The notes below the pieces were generated by a model. The model was not told the origin of the DNA. It saw only the letters and a list, made by a program, of their open reading frames with translations, and did not search any database. Positions 1 through 10,539 of a stretch of 64,000 bases of DNA are shown piece after piece. The translations under genes and the position numbers were made by a program. Each line of letters starts with the position of its first letter. Within the stretch, counting starts at the first letter, position 1. This DNA comes from Schizochytrium sp. CCTCC M209059 (taxonomy: Eukaryota; Sar; Bigyra; Thraustochytrida; Thraustochytriidae), in the NCBI GenBank assembly GCA_000818945.1, contig KN805405.1, forward strand, positions 1 to 64,000, given 5' to 3'.

Positions 1-1536
1 GAGCGCGGCGGCGACGAGGATGGGGACGGCGGCGGCGGCAGTGGCGGCGGCGGCGGCAGCGCGGAGGGCAGCGGCGGCGAGCGACGCAAGCGCCAGCGCA
101 TGGCCGAGCAGAGCCGCGCCAGCCGCGAGAAGCGCAAGCGCGAGCTCGAGCAGCTGCGCACCGCGAACCGGCAGCTTAGGGATAAGAGCGAGGGCTTCCG
201 AGCCAAGATCAAGCAGCTCGAGTCGCAGCTCGCCAACAACCTGTCCAGCGAGACCGTAGACATGATTCGCGAGAACTCCGCACTCCGACTCCAGCTCCAA
301 ATGCACGAGCGCTTCATTCAGTCGTTCATGAAGATTGCATCGGGCCCATCCTCCTTTGCGGGCCAGCGCGTCCTCTGTCGCGAGGGCGCGGACGCGGCGC
401 AGTCTTATGTGCGCGGCCTGGTGGCCGAGTCTCTCAAGTCCTGGAAACCTCTCTTACTGCCTGCACCCTACGCGTTTCCCATTGAGGACTTTCAACTACA
501 CTACAGCGTCACCGAGAACTTTTTCGGCGCGAGCAATCGTGGCATTGGCGATTCCAGACGTTTGAATTTGCGTCTCGACATGTCCTTTCCTGGCGTCCCG
601 GCAGGAGACGTTGCAGAGTACTATTGGAAAACCTACCAGAGCGCCGAGGAAATGGATCGCTTGCTCAGCTTCAAAGCGCTTGAACTCGAGACCGTCGACG
701 TTCCAGACGACGACACGGCCGTCATGTACAACCGAAAGACCTGGAATTCACCCTACCACAAGCCAACCGACGTCTCCTTCAAAACGAATGACGAGGATGC
801 AGTCTTCATCATTAATCGCCAAAAGGAGTGGATGCCGCGCTCTACTTTGCGTCCACCAAGCACCCCTCCCGCCGACGCGTGTTCTTCTTCTTCTTCCTCC
901 TCTTCTTGTCCTTCTTCCTCCTCGTCCGCAACAAATGCACACATAATCGACCCATTTGTCGGTAAAACAGAAGCCACTGTTGTGGCCATGACCTCCACCC
1001 GATCCACACATGAAGCGATGCGCTCGTACAAAACAGCACGAGAGCGAGCAAGTGCTCCACCAGCTAGCGACGATGAGGTCGCTGCCGACACCCACTCTGA
1101 CCGCGAGCATCTAGGGCTTGCTTCCGAAAGTAAAGACGACCACGGAAACGGGTCAAGTGCCACCGCCTGTAAGGGGCAAAAGACGACCACATCATCAGCG
1201 TCTGCCAATGTCCAGCACATTACTTCCGTGATTGCGCAAGGGGCGATCGTGTGGTACGATGACCGATCGTCGCGAAGTCGTCTTGTCGTAGTACTGAGCT
1301 ACCCGCAAAACTTTCGTTGGCTTAACCACACCTTTGCCGATGTGGTCAGCGACGGTTCCGTAACGGGCGAGGGTTTCGCGGCACTTTTGATGCATATTGG
1401 GTCGAGACTCGAGACGATCTTTGGCGCTCGAATGGCCGTTGCCACAGCTGCCACGGCCGATTCAGATCCCACGGAACCGAATGTGTCTGACGATGTCAAC
1501 TCACATCAGCCCGTCTCAGTCGCGCCCCCGCCATGA
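1..1536 (+). CDS. bZIP-type transcription factor with divergent basic region, 5' partial
   Basis: The frame is open from the left edge of the window; the first ATG inside it is at 100, but the basic region already starts upstream of that ATG (residues read RRKRQRMAEQSRASREKRKR), so the true start is probably outside or at the edge of the window. A Gly/Glu-rich lead is followed by the basic region, a leucine-zipper-like coiled coil (heptad L/I/A spacing to about codon 105 of the open frame), then a folded region of about 140 residues (FPIEDFQLHYSVTENFF onward), a Ser-rich/acidic linker with a poly-Ser run, and a second folded part (ITSVIAQGAIVWYDDRSSRS). The arrangement resembles oomycete M96-type bZIP proteins carrying a START-like domain; that comparison is from memory and moderate. 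The Asn normally invariant in bZIP basic regions aligns with Met, so DNA binding may be atypical. Confidence 0.6.
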   Translation, partial: ERGGDEDGDGGGGSGGGGGSAEGSGGERRKRQRMAEQSRASREKRKRELEQLRTANRQLRDKSEGFRAKIKQLESQLANNLSSETVDMIRENSALRLQLQMHERFIQSFMKIASGPSSFAGQRVLCREGADAAQSYVRGLVAESLKSWKPLLLPAPYAFPIEDFQLHYSVTENFFGASNRGIGDSRRLNLRLDMSFPGVPAGDVAEYYWKTYQSAEEMDRLLSFKALELETVDVPDDDTAVMYNRKTWNSPYHKPTDVSFKTNDEDAVFIINRQKEWMPRSTLRPPSTPPADACSSSSSSSSCPSSSSSATNAHIIDPFVGKTEATVVAMTSTRSTHEAMRSYKTARERASAPPASDDEVAADTHSDREHLGLASESKDDHGNGSSATACKGQKTTTSSASANVQHITSVIAQGAIVWYDDRSSRSRLVVVLSYPQNFRWLNHTFADVVSDGSVTGEGFAALLMHIGSRLETIFGARMAVATAATADSDPTEPNVSDDVNSHQPVSVAPPP

Positions 1537-1992
1537 CACCTTGCGTACATTTTAGCTTTCCCCCACTTTAGATGAGTCAACTTCTTGTAATGACTGAGCA
1601 TCGTAGCACGGTCGAATGGTCGGTCATCCATCGCGTGTCAGGTCAAGATCCAATTCACTCATACCACTATCTATCTATCAATTTTATGCTTCAAATTTAC
1701 CATTTCGCATACAGCAAATGAAGGCTTGTCGTTTTTTGGAAGAAAAAAAATGAAGTTCCAAGGATCTTCATTGCGAGCCAGTCCTTACGGGCTGAAATTG
1801 CATCACAAACGTTTTTCTTTTTCTTGCTTTTGTTGTTATTGTTTTTCAGGATATCAAGGCTGTTTAGGTCTAGTCTAGGTCTATTCAAGAGACATTTGCC
1901 TTGCTGCTTTTTTCTTCTATCAGCAGTCACCTCCTCGCGAACCCTTTCTCTTTGAATCATTCAGTCAGTCAAGCATACATGCATACAAACAT

Positions 1993-2053
<61 letters not shown>

Positions 2054-2150
2054 AAGACAAAAGAACAAACAGCCAGACAGTCACAAAGCAAGCTTGAACA
2101 TCGTGATACTACACAACAATGGAAAATCCAGTAGGTACTTCAAAAACAGG
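1537..2150. other. Convergent intergenic region with microsatellite
   Basis: Lies between the 3' ends of the bZIP gene and the JmjC gene. It is AT-richer than the flanking genes, contains a long CAGA tetranucleotide repeat, and no convincing coding potential. Confidence 0.6.
1993..2053. repeat. (ACAG)n tetranucleotide microsatellite
   Basis: About fifteen near-perfect tandem copies of ACAG/CAGA, seen directly, inside the convergent intergenic region. Confidence 0.95.
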
Positions 2151-2752
2151 TCAGTCGGAGGAGCGATTCTGCAAAACGATCGCGCCGCGATCCAGCAGAG
2201 ACTGAGCAAGCTTGAGTGCAGCCGCCTCGTCGTCGAGAAGTTCCTTGACCTCGACACCCATCGGATAGACCGCAATTAGTTTGCCAAGAAGTTCCTCCAC
2301 GCCCGAGTTCAATGGCACGTCCATGAACTGGCTCTTGTCCATGGGTCCAGGAGGGCCCATGTGATTCTCGCGTTTGTTCGCATGCGAAAAATATACTCGA
2401 AGCACCTCGTCACCGCCCTCATCGGGATCTTCTTCCTCCTCTGCTGCATTTTCAGCGCCATTCGCGTCTCTCATCTTTACTTCCGCTCCAGCTTCTTCCT
2501 TCTGCGCCTCACCTGTGCCTTTCTCAGGTGAAGAGCCATTTTGCTCATCGCCTCTCGTGGACCCTGCCGCTTTCGACCTCGCCGAGGACCCATTTCCATT
2601 CTGTGGTCCAGATGTGGCGTTCTCATCACGGATGGCTTCCTTCTTTTCGGCATCGGCGCCCGACGTGTCAACCTCCCCATCTTCCTCCTCCCCTGCTTCA
2701 TCGTTTCCTCCCTCGTCGTCGTCATCATCATCATCATCGTCGCCGTCGCCGT

Positions 2753-2783
<31 letters not shown>

Positions 2784-4136
2784 GTTCTCTTCTCCTTCCT
2801 CTTCCTCGTCTGCAAGATCCACGAGACGCAAGAGAAGGTATCTAGGATCGAGCACGCGGACCTTGTCCGTGGACTGCAAAGGTGCCACCTGCGTCTTGCA
2901 CGAGGATCTTGCAAAAGGAGGAAGACGGCCGAGCATAAAGTCAGATGCAAAGTCGTCGACGGCCTCATGATAGGCTTGCGTCACCGAGCCGTCCTCCATT
3001 GGATCCGAAGAGGAAAGCTCGTCAGTCATGGAGCGAAGCAGCGTCACCATCGTGGAAAGCATCTTGCTGCCAGGGCCGGCTGCGCTCGTTTTCCCCAGGG
3101 TGCCATTGTTCGCAAGGTAGCCCACAGGAAGGCCGCGGCGAAAGCGAACGTCCGACGAGGCTGCTGCGTCGAGCAGCTTGGTAAAGGATGCCTCCAAAAA
3201 GTTATAAAAAGTCTGATTCTGATGCGTCGAAAGTGTAATGTGTACCGAGTGCTCCGAACCCTCTGCCTGGGCATAATGCGTCGTACCGCGCGGTAGGTAC
3301 AAAAGGTCGCCAGGCCGAAGCACAACCTCCATGCGTTTCTTGCCGAGTCGCTGCAAATCCTCAGAGTACTCCATGGCCAACACCTGATGCGGCTCTGCGG
3401 CGTCGTGCACAAACCAGCGCTTTTCGCCCGCACACTGCAGCACAAAGACATCCACGTCGTCATAGTGCGGGGCTAAACCCTGCGTCCCAGGGGGCGTAAT
3501 GTACACGTTGGCCCCCCAGAGCGCATCAAAGTCCGCCTCGAGACTTGCCATGTGTTTCCACAGTGCATTGACATAGCGCTGAGGCTGGAAAAACTGAACC
3601 GTAGACGACTTCAGGTGCGCTCGCATCGACTTTTCCGTGACTGGAGCACCCACTTTGTGCATCACCTCTTTCGTTTTGCCGTCGGCACAGGACACGACAT
3701 TGAGATCGCGCCCGTACACAAACTTGTGCGACTTGACCAGTTTAATGAGGTCTTCCACGCTAAAGAGCCGCGACGCGAGATCGTCCGGGAGCTTGTCTGC
3801 ACCCTGGGCGTCGGACTGCGTCTCTTCGTCATTAGCGGAGTTGGCCGCGGCCCTTGCGCCCTTACGTTTGCGCCCACCCCTCTTGCGCGCCGAGCTTGAC
3901 TTGCTCTTGGACTGGGCGTCTTCTTTGGCCTGTTCCTCCTCGTCCTCCTTGCCGGCGAGGTCGACCCTGGACACGTGCAGGGCCTCTTTCTGCCAGACGC
4001 TCTCAATGAAGTGCTCCGCAGACACGAGCGGGCCCAGCAGCCAGCTCACGCTGTCGGTGCCCTCCGTGCGGCTCCGTCCGGGTTGCCGCGTCCCCTGCGA
4101 GACGTCCCCGGCATGGTCCGGCCGCGACTTCTTCAT
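2151..4136 (-). CDS. RIOX/NO66-MINA53-type JmjC ribosomal oxygenase
   Basis: A 661-residue protein. The family are 2-oxoglutarate/Fe(II)-dependent oxygenases that hydroxylate histidine in ribosomal proteins, with reported histone demethylase activity, in the nucleolus. Seen here: an N-terminal SWLLGPLVSAEHFIESVWQ segment (about 31-49), a Lys/Arg-rich probable nuclear localisation stretch (about 84-97), then the JmjC core with the HxD iron pair H224/D226 (APHYDDVDVFVLQ) and a distal His near 299 (HSVHITLS). RPGDLLYLPRGTTHYA (about 274-289) is typical of the cupin barrel. A long Asp/Glu run (about 450-500), encoded by GAC/GAT repeats, precedes a C-terminal winged-helix-like segment (PLNSGVEELLGKLIAVYP). 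The acidic insert makes it longer than animal homologues. The start is the ATG read from 4136. It is convergent with the bZIP gene and head-to-head with the next gene. Confidence 0.88.
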
Positions 4137-4879
4137 CTCCTCTTGCTCGGCGAGGGCCCCGGAGTCGGAGGGCAGCTGCTAGACCGCGGCGCGTGCTGTG
4201 CGGCGACTTGCCGCCCGCGCCCGTCCCTTGCGTGCCTGCAGCCGATGCGCGCGCTTGGCTACCGCTGCTGCTCCAAAAAAATTAAAGCTTTGGCTGGGCT
4301 CGCCTTGCCACCCACCAGATACGCGGAAATCCGGGCGCTGGCCCGGATTTCCGTTTTGGGAAGGCGAAACAAATAGATCCGGTGAACCGGCACGCGCGCC
4401 GCCGCCGTCGCCGCCACCGTCGCTAGTGCCGCGGACCTGAGTGGGCCTAAAATACTGCATTTGCATGCGCGTCGTACAAAGTTTTTTTTCCTCTCTTTGG
4501 ACACAGGCGCTCGCAAAGAGTCTGTGCAGAATGAAAGAAAAAAGCATGTCTTTGTTGAGAGGCAGCGAAACGAAAAAGAGCCTTACCCATCCGTGTATGC
4601 TGCTACTTTCAAGTTCAAAGGTAGTGTGAGGAACGGCGCACACACACACACACCCTTTCTGGCGCTCGCTCTTTAAAAGGGTGTGCAAAACCATGCAAGC
4701 TCTGCGTGAATTATAAGAACGAAGCTAGCTAGCTGCTATCAGTCTAACAAGTAAGGAACCTCAAGGCAAGCGGTGCGGAGCCGCTCGCCGAGACAAGCTC
4801 GAGGGTACAGCGCCAAAAGCCAAGCCTCGGGCCGGTCCGCAGCGGTGGCGAACGTGCACAGCACGTGGGTGACGCAATC
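4137..4879. promoter_or_regulatory. Divergent intergenic region between JmjC gene and coiled-coil gene
   Basis: About 740 bp separating two divergently transcribed starts, so it presumably holds both promoters. It includes a perfect 13-bp inverted repeat (4324-4353), a short CA repeat near 4639 and no supported gene. Confidence 0.5.
4324..4353. repeat. Perfect 13-bp inverted repeat with 4-nt loop
   Basis: CGGAAATCCGGGC and its exact reverse complement are separated by GCTG. It lies in the shared upstream region of two divergent genes, about 190 bp upstream of the JmjC start. It could be a hairpin or a palindromic binding site; function is inference. Confidence 0.9.
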
Positions 4880-6271
4880 ATGGAGGGCCATGGCGCAGCG
4901 ATCGGGAACTACAAAGGCGTGATGCTGTGCAATCGGCCCTTTGGCGGTGTCTCACACGCAGCGAAAAAGGCGCACAAGGCGAGCGCCAACAAACAGCCGC
5001 CATTCAAGACATCGTGCGGCATTTCAGAGAAAATCGGTCTCAACCCAATCCGTCACCCGCCCAACGTCGTTGTCGAGCGTAGCAAGAAGGATACAGCTTT
5101 ATCCAAGCATCTCAGATTTCTCGCCGACTTGCACAAGCAAAAGGTTTCCATGCAAGAAGAAATTACGCGCGAGGCGCAGGAGAAAGAGCAGAGACGCGCA
5201 GCAGCACGTGAAAAGTGGCGCAGGCGCCGTGAAATGGTTGTCAAAGCCCGCAAGGGCGAGGACTTCAACCCTCGCGGGGCAGGTCGTCCTCCCAGCGCCG
5301 ATGAACAAAAGCGCAACGACGATGATGACAACTACGATCTCGAAAGCATAAGCGACCAAGCAGAAAGGAAAACATCTGACGAAAATGACAGCCGTCATCC
5401 TGATACTCGCTCCCAGTATGCTTCGTCTTCCAACCAAGAGTCGAAGACAGACGACACCGAAAGTGTTGGGCCAGAATCTTCGCGGCGGAGCAAGAAGACA
5501 CTCCAGACGCGTCCCAAATGGGCACTCACGAAAGACGCAGTGGAGGAGCTCGAAGACTACGAAGCCGAGGACCTTCTCAACTTTGCCAAGGAACTCGACT
5601 TTGATAGCTTTATCAACGACCTTGAGGTGCGGTCTGCTCTCAAGGCGGCTAAATCACGCGTTGACCGCATCAAACGCAGCGAGGGAAAATACGAAGATGA
5701 CGCTGATGGCAACGGCGACGACAAGATTGATAGCATGTTTCTCTTGCATGACGAATCGAAACATCCAGAGGCAGGCAGCGACAACGGTGATGCCATGAGT
5801 GTGACCACAACGGAGCTACGCGAATTCCTTACGGCGGGGGGCCCGGGCGCTCTGCGCAAGTCCGCTGCCAATATTCGCGAGCAGTGGCGCGCAAGGCGCG
5901 AGGCAGCCGAGGAAAAGGCTGCTGAATGGAACCATAGCATTCGCGCTGACCAGAGCGATGATGAGCGTGCTGACGAGGTTGCAAGCGTTGGGTCCGGACG
6001 TTCTATCCTCTCGGCCTCTTCCGTCAAAAGCCTCAAGCAGATCCACTCTGCAAAGTCCATTGCCAAGGTTGCCGAGAGCCTTGGTGGGGATCCGAGTTCT
6101 GCGTCGCTCAGGAGGATTGAGGAAATCGCCGAGGCTGACGACGATGATGACGAAATGTCCGTCGTCCCACCGCCGCGCATTGTTCGCATCCATGAAGACG
6201 GCCGAAAGAGGCTTACCAAGAAGGACGAGACTTACAACTTGCCATACATGCACCGCAATCCAGCAATCTAA
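4880..6271 (+). CDS. Conserved coiled-coil protein with MLCNRPF motif, function unknown
   Basis: 463 residues from the first in-frame ATG at 4880. A short conserved-looking N-terminus (GNYKGVMLCNRPFGGV) is followed by a Pro/Ile stretch (GLNPIRHPPNVVVERSKKD) and then a strongly basic coiled coil (LADLHKQKVSMQEEITREAQEKEQ..., about residues 80-135). The middle is acidic and Ser-rich; a second helical segment (LRKSAANIREQWRARREAAEEKAAEW) lies near residues 330-355; the C-terminus is polar and ends in NLPYMHRNPAI. I do not recognise the family with certainty. The style is that of ciliary/centriolar coiled-coil proteins, and the window has another flagellar gene (DNAAF1), but that link is only suggestive. 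Confidence 0.7.
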   Translation: MEGHGAAIGNYKGVMLCNRPFGGVSHAAKKAHKASANKQPPFKTSCGISEKIGLNPIRHPPNVVVERSKKDTALSKHLRFLADLHKQKVSMQEEITREAQEKEQRRAAAREKWRRRREMVVKARKGEDFNPRGAGRPPSADEQKRNDDDDNYDLESISDQAERKTSDENDSRHPDTRSQYASSSNQESKTDDTESVGPESSRRSKKTLQTRPKWALTKDAVEELEDYEAEDLLNFAKELDFDSFINDLEVRSALKAAKSRVDRIKRSEGKYEDDADGNGDDKIDSMFLLHDESKHPEAGSDNGDAMSVTTTELREFLTAGGPGALRKSAANIREQWRARREAAEEKAAEWNHSIRADQSDDERADEVASVGSGRSILSASSVKSLKQIHSAKSIAKVAESLGGDPSSASLRRIEEIAEADDDDDEMSVVPPPRIVRIHEDGRKRLTKKDETYNLPYMHRNPAI

Positions 6272-6672
6272 AGTAATAATTAACAAGTGTGCGGCACCTT
6301 TTCCTCTTCTTCTTCTTCTTCTTCTTCTTCTTCTTCTTCTTCTTTTGCAGCGGTCAATCGACGTTTTCCGTCTCGCTGAATATCGGGTCTCCTCTAGAAC
6401 ACTTACATCAAGTCCTGGTTCAAGCCGAACATGTATCAGCATACAGTACCTCCATCTAGCTTTATAAGGAGTAGGGTTTAGAAAACAAACAAAAAGGCAG
6501 AAGTAAGAAAAGAAAGGACAGAGACCCAGACCATCCGCTGCTTCAATATATCCCAGGTGCGTGTCTTGCCATCGAAGTCAGCTCAAAGAAAGTTCGTGGC
6601 TCAAAGCAGCAAGGTTTCTGCGCTTGTCCTCTGCATGACCTTGGATCTGCCTCTCTCTCCCAACCAGCCTTC
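6272..6672. other. Convergent intergenic region
   Basis: 3' ends of the coiled-coil gene and VPS33 face each other. Contains a (TTC)n run at 6305-6344 and no supported gene. Confidence 0.6.
6305..6344. repeat. (TTC)n microsatellite
   Basis: About thirteen uninterrupted TTC/CTT units just downstream of a stop codon, in the probable 3' UTR. Confidence 0.9.
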
Positions 6673-8998
6673 CTACCTCTGCAAGTTGTTCTCCACGTCG
6701 TGCACAAGAGACTGCAAGAAGGTCTTGCCATTCACAAATGCCGTCGACGCAATCACGAGACGATATGGACAATCCTCTTGCTGTGAAACGAAGCGAAGCG
6801 CAGCGATCTCAGCAAAGGTCACGCCACCTGTGAAAAACACGAGCATGACCTTTTTGGGGGGCTTCGGCGCGCCTGCAGATTCTGATGTGGGGCCCGAATT
6901 TTCGGGTAGAAGACGAACACCGGGCTGCTTGACCTTGTAAATTGTACGACCTGGCAAACGTTTCATCACATCCTTGGACTTCTCCCAACCCGGACGGATT
7001 GCCAACTCCACAAGACGGACGCTCAGTGGTGCATACCCGGACGTGACATAGGCGATGTCATCGGGCTCGGCCTCGTTTGCATTCACAGAAGGAGGAATGA
7101 GCCGAAAGGTCGACACGAGCGACGACCAGGCACTCGAAGCCCCACGTTTTTTAAGCATGCCAAGCTTTTCGAGATTCTCCAAGGTGAAGAGCAACTCAAA
7201 GCCGTAGGTCTGAACGATGCTTCGCCGCAGCGCGTCGAGAGCGCTCTGCGAGAATCCATTGAGCACGAGCGATTGTAAGCATGCAAGACGAAGCACCTTT
7301 GTCCACGGTTCTTGCCGCGCAATACATTCTTCAATGTACTTTGTGTGATTGCTCCCTTCGAGCATCTCGCGTTCCACCATCCACATTTTGCGAAAGGGCA
7401 AGTCGTACACGGTATCGCGAATGCGATTGACAATGCTTATGTGCCGAGGAAGCAACTGACTGTCTTGAACGTGGTCGAGTAGGCTGGTATGCACGTACTT
7501 GTGAAGCTCCTCCACCTTGCCAGCCTTGGTGTCTTGCCAGCGATCATGCATCTCGCGAGCACGCTTGTTCAAAAACACCATTACCACATCTACGTTCATG
7601 TCTCGGATCTCGCGGTAGATGCGGTCCGCGGAGTTCAGTGACATGGACAGTTTGGCAGGCCGTCGGCCGCCGCCTCCACTTGCAGCTCCGCTATACTGCT
7701 GCTGCCTTGCCCCGGGTCGCGCAGCTGCCGCAGAGTTTGCCGCAGTCGCCGGGTCTATCAAATCGGCGTCAAGCATGACGTGTCCATTCCGAATGCCCAT
7801 TAGCTTGTCGATGATTGACTCGTATGTGAGCGCCGTGCACATGGGCGTAACTAGGTCAAGATTGCGGTCGATGAGCAAGAGCGTGTCGATCTGTCCGATG
7901 CTGCTTCCTTCTTGCGCGGCCACACGCTTGGTTGCAAAGTCGATGTCGCTCTTGAGAACGTCTTCGAGATCCTGCGCGCTAGCACTCGGTCCGAGACGTT
8001 CCACCTCGGCAAAAAGGCTATCTATGTCGAGTCCCCGAGCGGCCCCACGACGCGGTCCTCCATCGCCATTTTTGTCCGTCTCGGTCTCGTCAAATTCCGA
8101 ATCGTCGTCATCGTCCTCCTCGGCAGAGAGACTGCCCATTTCTCGATCGAGCGTCCGCGTAGCAAGCTCTTCTTCGGCCTCGAGACGCATACGAAGGACC
8201 ATGTCGAGCACCTTTTTGCTCTGGTCCCCCTTTACCTGAATATTCCGCACGGGCCCGAGCGTGTCCTGCAGCTGCAAGAGTGCACGCGCGGCGTACATGA
8301 GCGTTGAGTCATCCTTTTGCAGGTTCACTTGCGCAAAGGAGGATTCGAGTCCAAGGGAGAGCACATCCGTATCATACGGAATGAAGCCCAGGGGATACTC
8401 GTACATGTTGTTTTTCAGTACATCAAAGACGCCGTGATCGCGCAGGATCTGGTCACACAAAAATGAGCGCTTTGGAACAAAGTGGATCTGGAACTTGTAC
8501 TTGTGACCACTCTGTGAGACTTGTGAGGCAATTTGATGCGCCATCTTGGCCTCTGGCCGAACAATGTAGATGATATTGTCGCAGGCGACTTCGAGGTCGG
8601 TCCAATTTAGCTCCTCCACATTCACGACGCCATGCTCTCGCAGCTTACTTGAGCCCTCGACGAGCACGAGCTTGAGCGGTCCAGCCACACTTGGGTCGAA
8701 AACGAGGCACTTGTCGCCCTGCAAAATAAAAAAGAAAAGAAGAAAGAGACGCCCCCCTCCCCCATTTTGTCGTGAGTGTCAAAGAAAACCCACCCCACCT
8801 CATTCGACTGAATGGGCCTTCGCCGTGCTAGAAACTTACTTGACAGGCGTCGACGACAGCAAATAAGCCCTCGCGAGCCACCTCGAGCACGCTCTGCAAG
8901 TCCACCTCGGCCTGGCTCAGGTCTGGCGGCTGCTGCAGCGGCACGTCGGGACCTCCATCGGCGAGCGACGACAAAACCGACGCTGCTGTGCCCGACAT
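6673..8998 (-). CDS. VPS33: VPS33-type SM protein (two exons)
   Basis: Sec1/Munc18 family protein of the HOPS/CORVET tethering complexes, which chaperones SNARE assembly at endosomes and the vacuole/lysosome. Exon 1 (8840-8998) encodes 53 residues starting MSGTAASVLSSLADGG; exon 2 is 6673-8718. The intron between them has a GTAAGT donor and a pyrimidine-rich TTTTGCAG acceptor, and joining keeps frame (VVDACQ then GDKCLVFDPS), which matches the expected SM N-terminus. Landmarks include DTLLLIDRNLDLVTPMCTALTYE, the YIEECIARQEPWTKVLRLACLQSL helix region and the C-terminal VMLVFFTGGVTFAEIAALRF that is characteristic of VPS33. Total 734 residues, longer than animal VPS33 because of an acidic insert (about residues 255-275) and a Gly/Ala/Arg-rich insert. 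VPS33A versus VPS33B cannot be decided by eye. Confidence 0.92.
8719..8839 (-). other. Spliceosomal intron in VPS33
   Basis: 121-bp phase-0 intron on the minus strand. Donor GTAAGT directly follows the exon-1 codon CAA; the acceptor is a T-rich tract ending TTTTGCAG. It is the only intron I can define clearly in the window. Confidence 0.88.
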
Positions 8999-9665
8999 CA
9001 GGCTGGGCTACGCGCCGGTGCTGCGCCTCGGAAAGGGACCCGATTCCTGTCCTGTCCCGTCGTGCTCTGCTCTGGCCCACCGACGCGGCGTCTCTGGCCG
9101 GCCAGGGCTATCGCTTTTGGCGCCGTTCACAAGCGAGCGAGCGAGCCCACGCTGCCTCCCACAACAACGAGAGAAGAAAGGCATTAAAATATCTTACGCT
9201 CGCTAGAACCTTTAGAACATGTGTCCGTTGGCTATCAGCCTGACATGGACGTCGTCCGTCGCGAGTGCGGCCACGGTCTGACTTTGCACTTGTACCCGCT
9301 TGCTCTCACGGCAGTGCGACACTGCAGACGCTCGGAACCAGCGGTCCCACTACTCTCACTCTTTTGTTCTGTTTCTCTTGCCTGTTGTAGTGTATCCGTG
9401 CTAGCAGAGGAAGTATTGGCTGCCCCAGCTCATTTTGCCACACTAGTCGGGAGCAAGAGGAACCTGAACCTGGCGGTTGCCTCTGCTTCCTTTTCGTTGT
9501 GTTGGCGCCAAAACAGTGATAGACTTTTGCCTTGAAGAGGAGCACATTGTTGGGTGCGATCGAGGAAGCGCTCGAAGGCGCAAAGACAGTTCTCTGAAAC
9601 CGCAAAGGCGTCGTCGTGTGTCGCAACAGAGAAGCGAAAAAAGGTCAGTCGATCAGGGCGCGAAG
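8999..9665. promoter_or_regulatory. Divergent intergenic region upstream of VPS33 and a small conserved gene
   Basis: About 670 bp between two divergent starts. A short AGCGAGCG run is present near 9133; nothing else is recognised. Confidence 0.45.
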
Positions 9666-10208
9666 ATGTACGGGACTACAGCCGGCGATTCGTTTCGAGC
9701 GCCAGAGCGCAAGGTTGCCCCAAAGCCGCAGGTCGGTATGCTCATCCGGGACGGACTGCGTAACTTTGACCGCAAGGGCGTTTACAAGCCGCAACAATTT
9801 GGAGAAGGGCGCACGCTCATCAAGACGTTTGCACGCTTTGACGATCGTACCACGCATAACATGGACTTTGGTCCCCGGCACAAAGCGAGCTTTGCGGATA
9901 AGAAAATTGCGGCCAGCGCAGCACGTCGTCCGGCGGGAGGACATCCGAGTCAGCCTCCGAGCAAAAAGGACGTTGATGCAGCACAAGACCTCCCTCCCGG
10001 GTCTTGGCTGTATCACGTTGCGCCAGAGTTTAAACCTTTTGCTGACGCTGCACCCGAGGGCGACGAGGCGTTTGAGTCGAAATCCTCCTCCGACGTTGTT
10101 CAAACCAAGGCAAAGAACCACTCGCGACAGATTACCTTTGGTCTCACGAATGTGCACTCGGATTTGAAGCGCATCAACAAAGTCTCTATTTTTCAGGACG
10201 AGATCTAG
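9666..10208 (+). CDS. Small basic conserved protein, function unknown
   Basis: 180 residues from ATG 9666 (MYGTTAGDSFRAPERK). The open frame reaches back to 9477 but the 5' part is low-quality sequence without an ATG. The protein is soluble, Lys/Arg- and Phe-rich, with blocks that look constrained: MLIRDGLRNFDRKGVYKPQQF, TLIKTFARFDDRTTHNMDFG and the C-terminal ITFGLTNVHSDLKRINKVSIF. No signal peptide or membrane segment. I do not recognise the family. It is divergent from VPS33. Confidence 0.65.
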   Translation: MYGTTAGDSFRAPERKVAPKPQVGMLIRDGLRNFDRKGVYKPQQFGEGRTLIKTFARFDDRTTHNMDFGPRHKASFADKKIAASAARRPAGGHPSQPPSKKDVDAAQDLPPGSWLYHVAPEFKPFADAAPEGDEAFESKSSSDVVQTKAKNHSRQITFGLTNVHSDLKRINKVSIFQDEI

Positions 10209-10539
10209 GTATATAAAGCACTTCTTTCTGCAACTTGCACAAAAAGAGTCTACTGCAAGGCCTCCACAAGCGGGTCATCGCAAGTTTTGCGTGTATCTCA
10301 TGAACCTTATTCGAGGATAAGCTCAATAAGTGTTTGTTATCAGATCTTCTTGTCTCTCTTGGTGATGAGTCAGATTCTATGTTCTTTCCCTTGTGGGAGA
10401 GTGCCATCTTGCAGGTAGACGACTGCACCTCCAGAGAGCAGCACGAATTGTTGATGGAAAGTATATATCCAAGCTATTCTGATAACAAAGAAATCATAGT
10501 CTCAAGCTTGGTGTTGCTGTTGTTACGGTATTGCTATCT
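10209..10539. other. Convergent intergenic region
   Basis: About 330 bp between the 3' ends of the small conserved gene and the kinase gene; AT-rich and without a supported feature. Confidence 0.5.

Noticed and set aside
2374..3296. Ser-rich and Val-rich frames opposite the JmjC gene
   Set aside because: They are antisense to the GAC/GAT repeats of a clearly coding gene.
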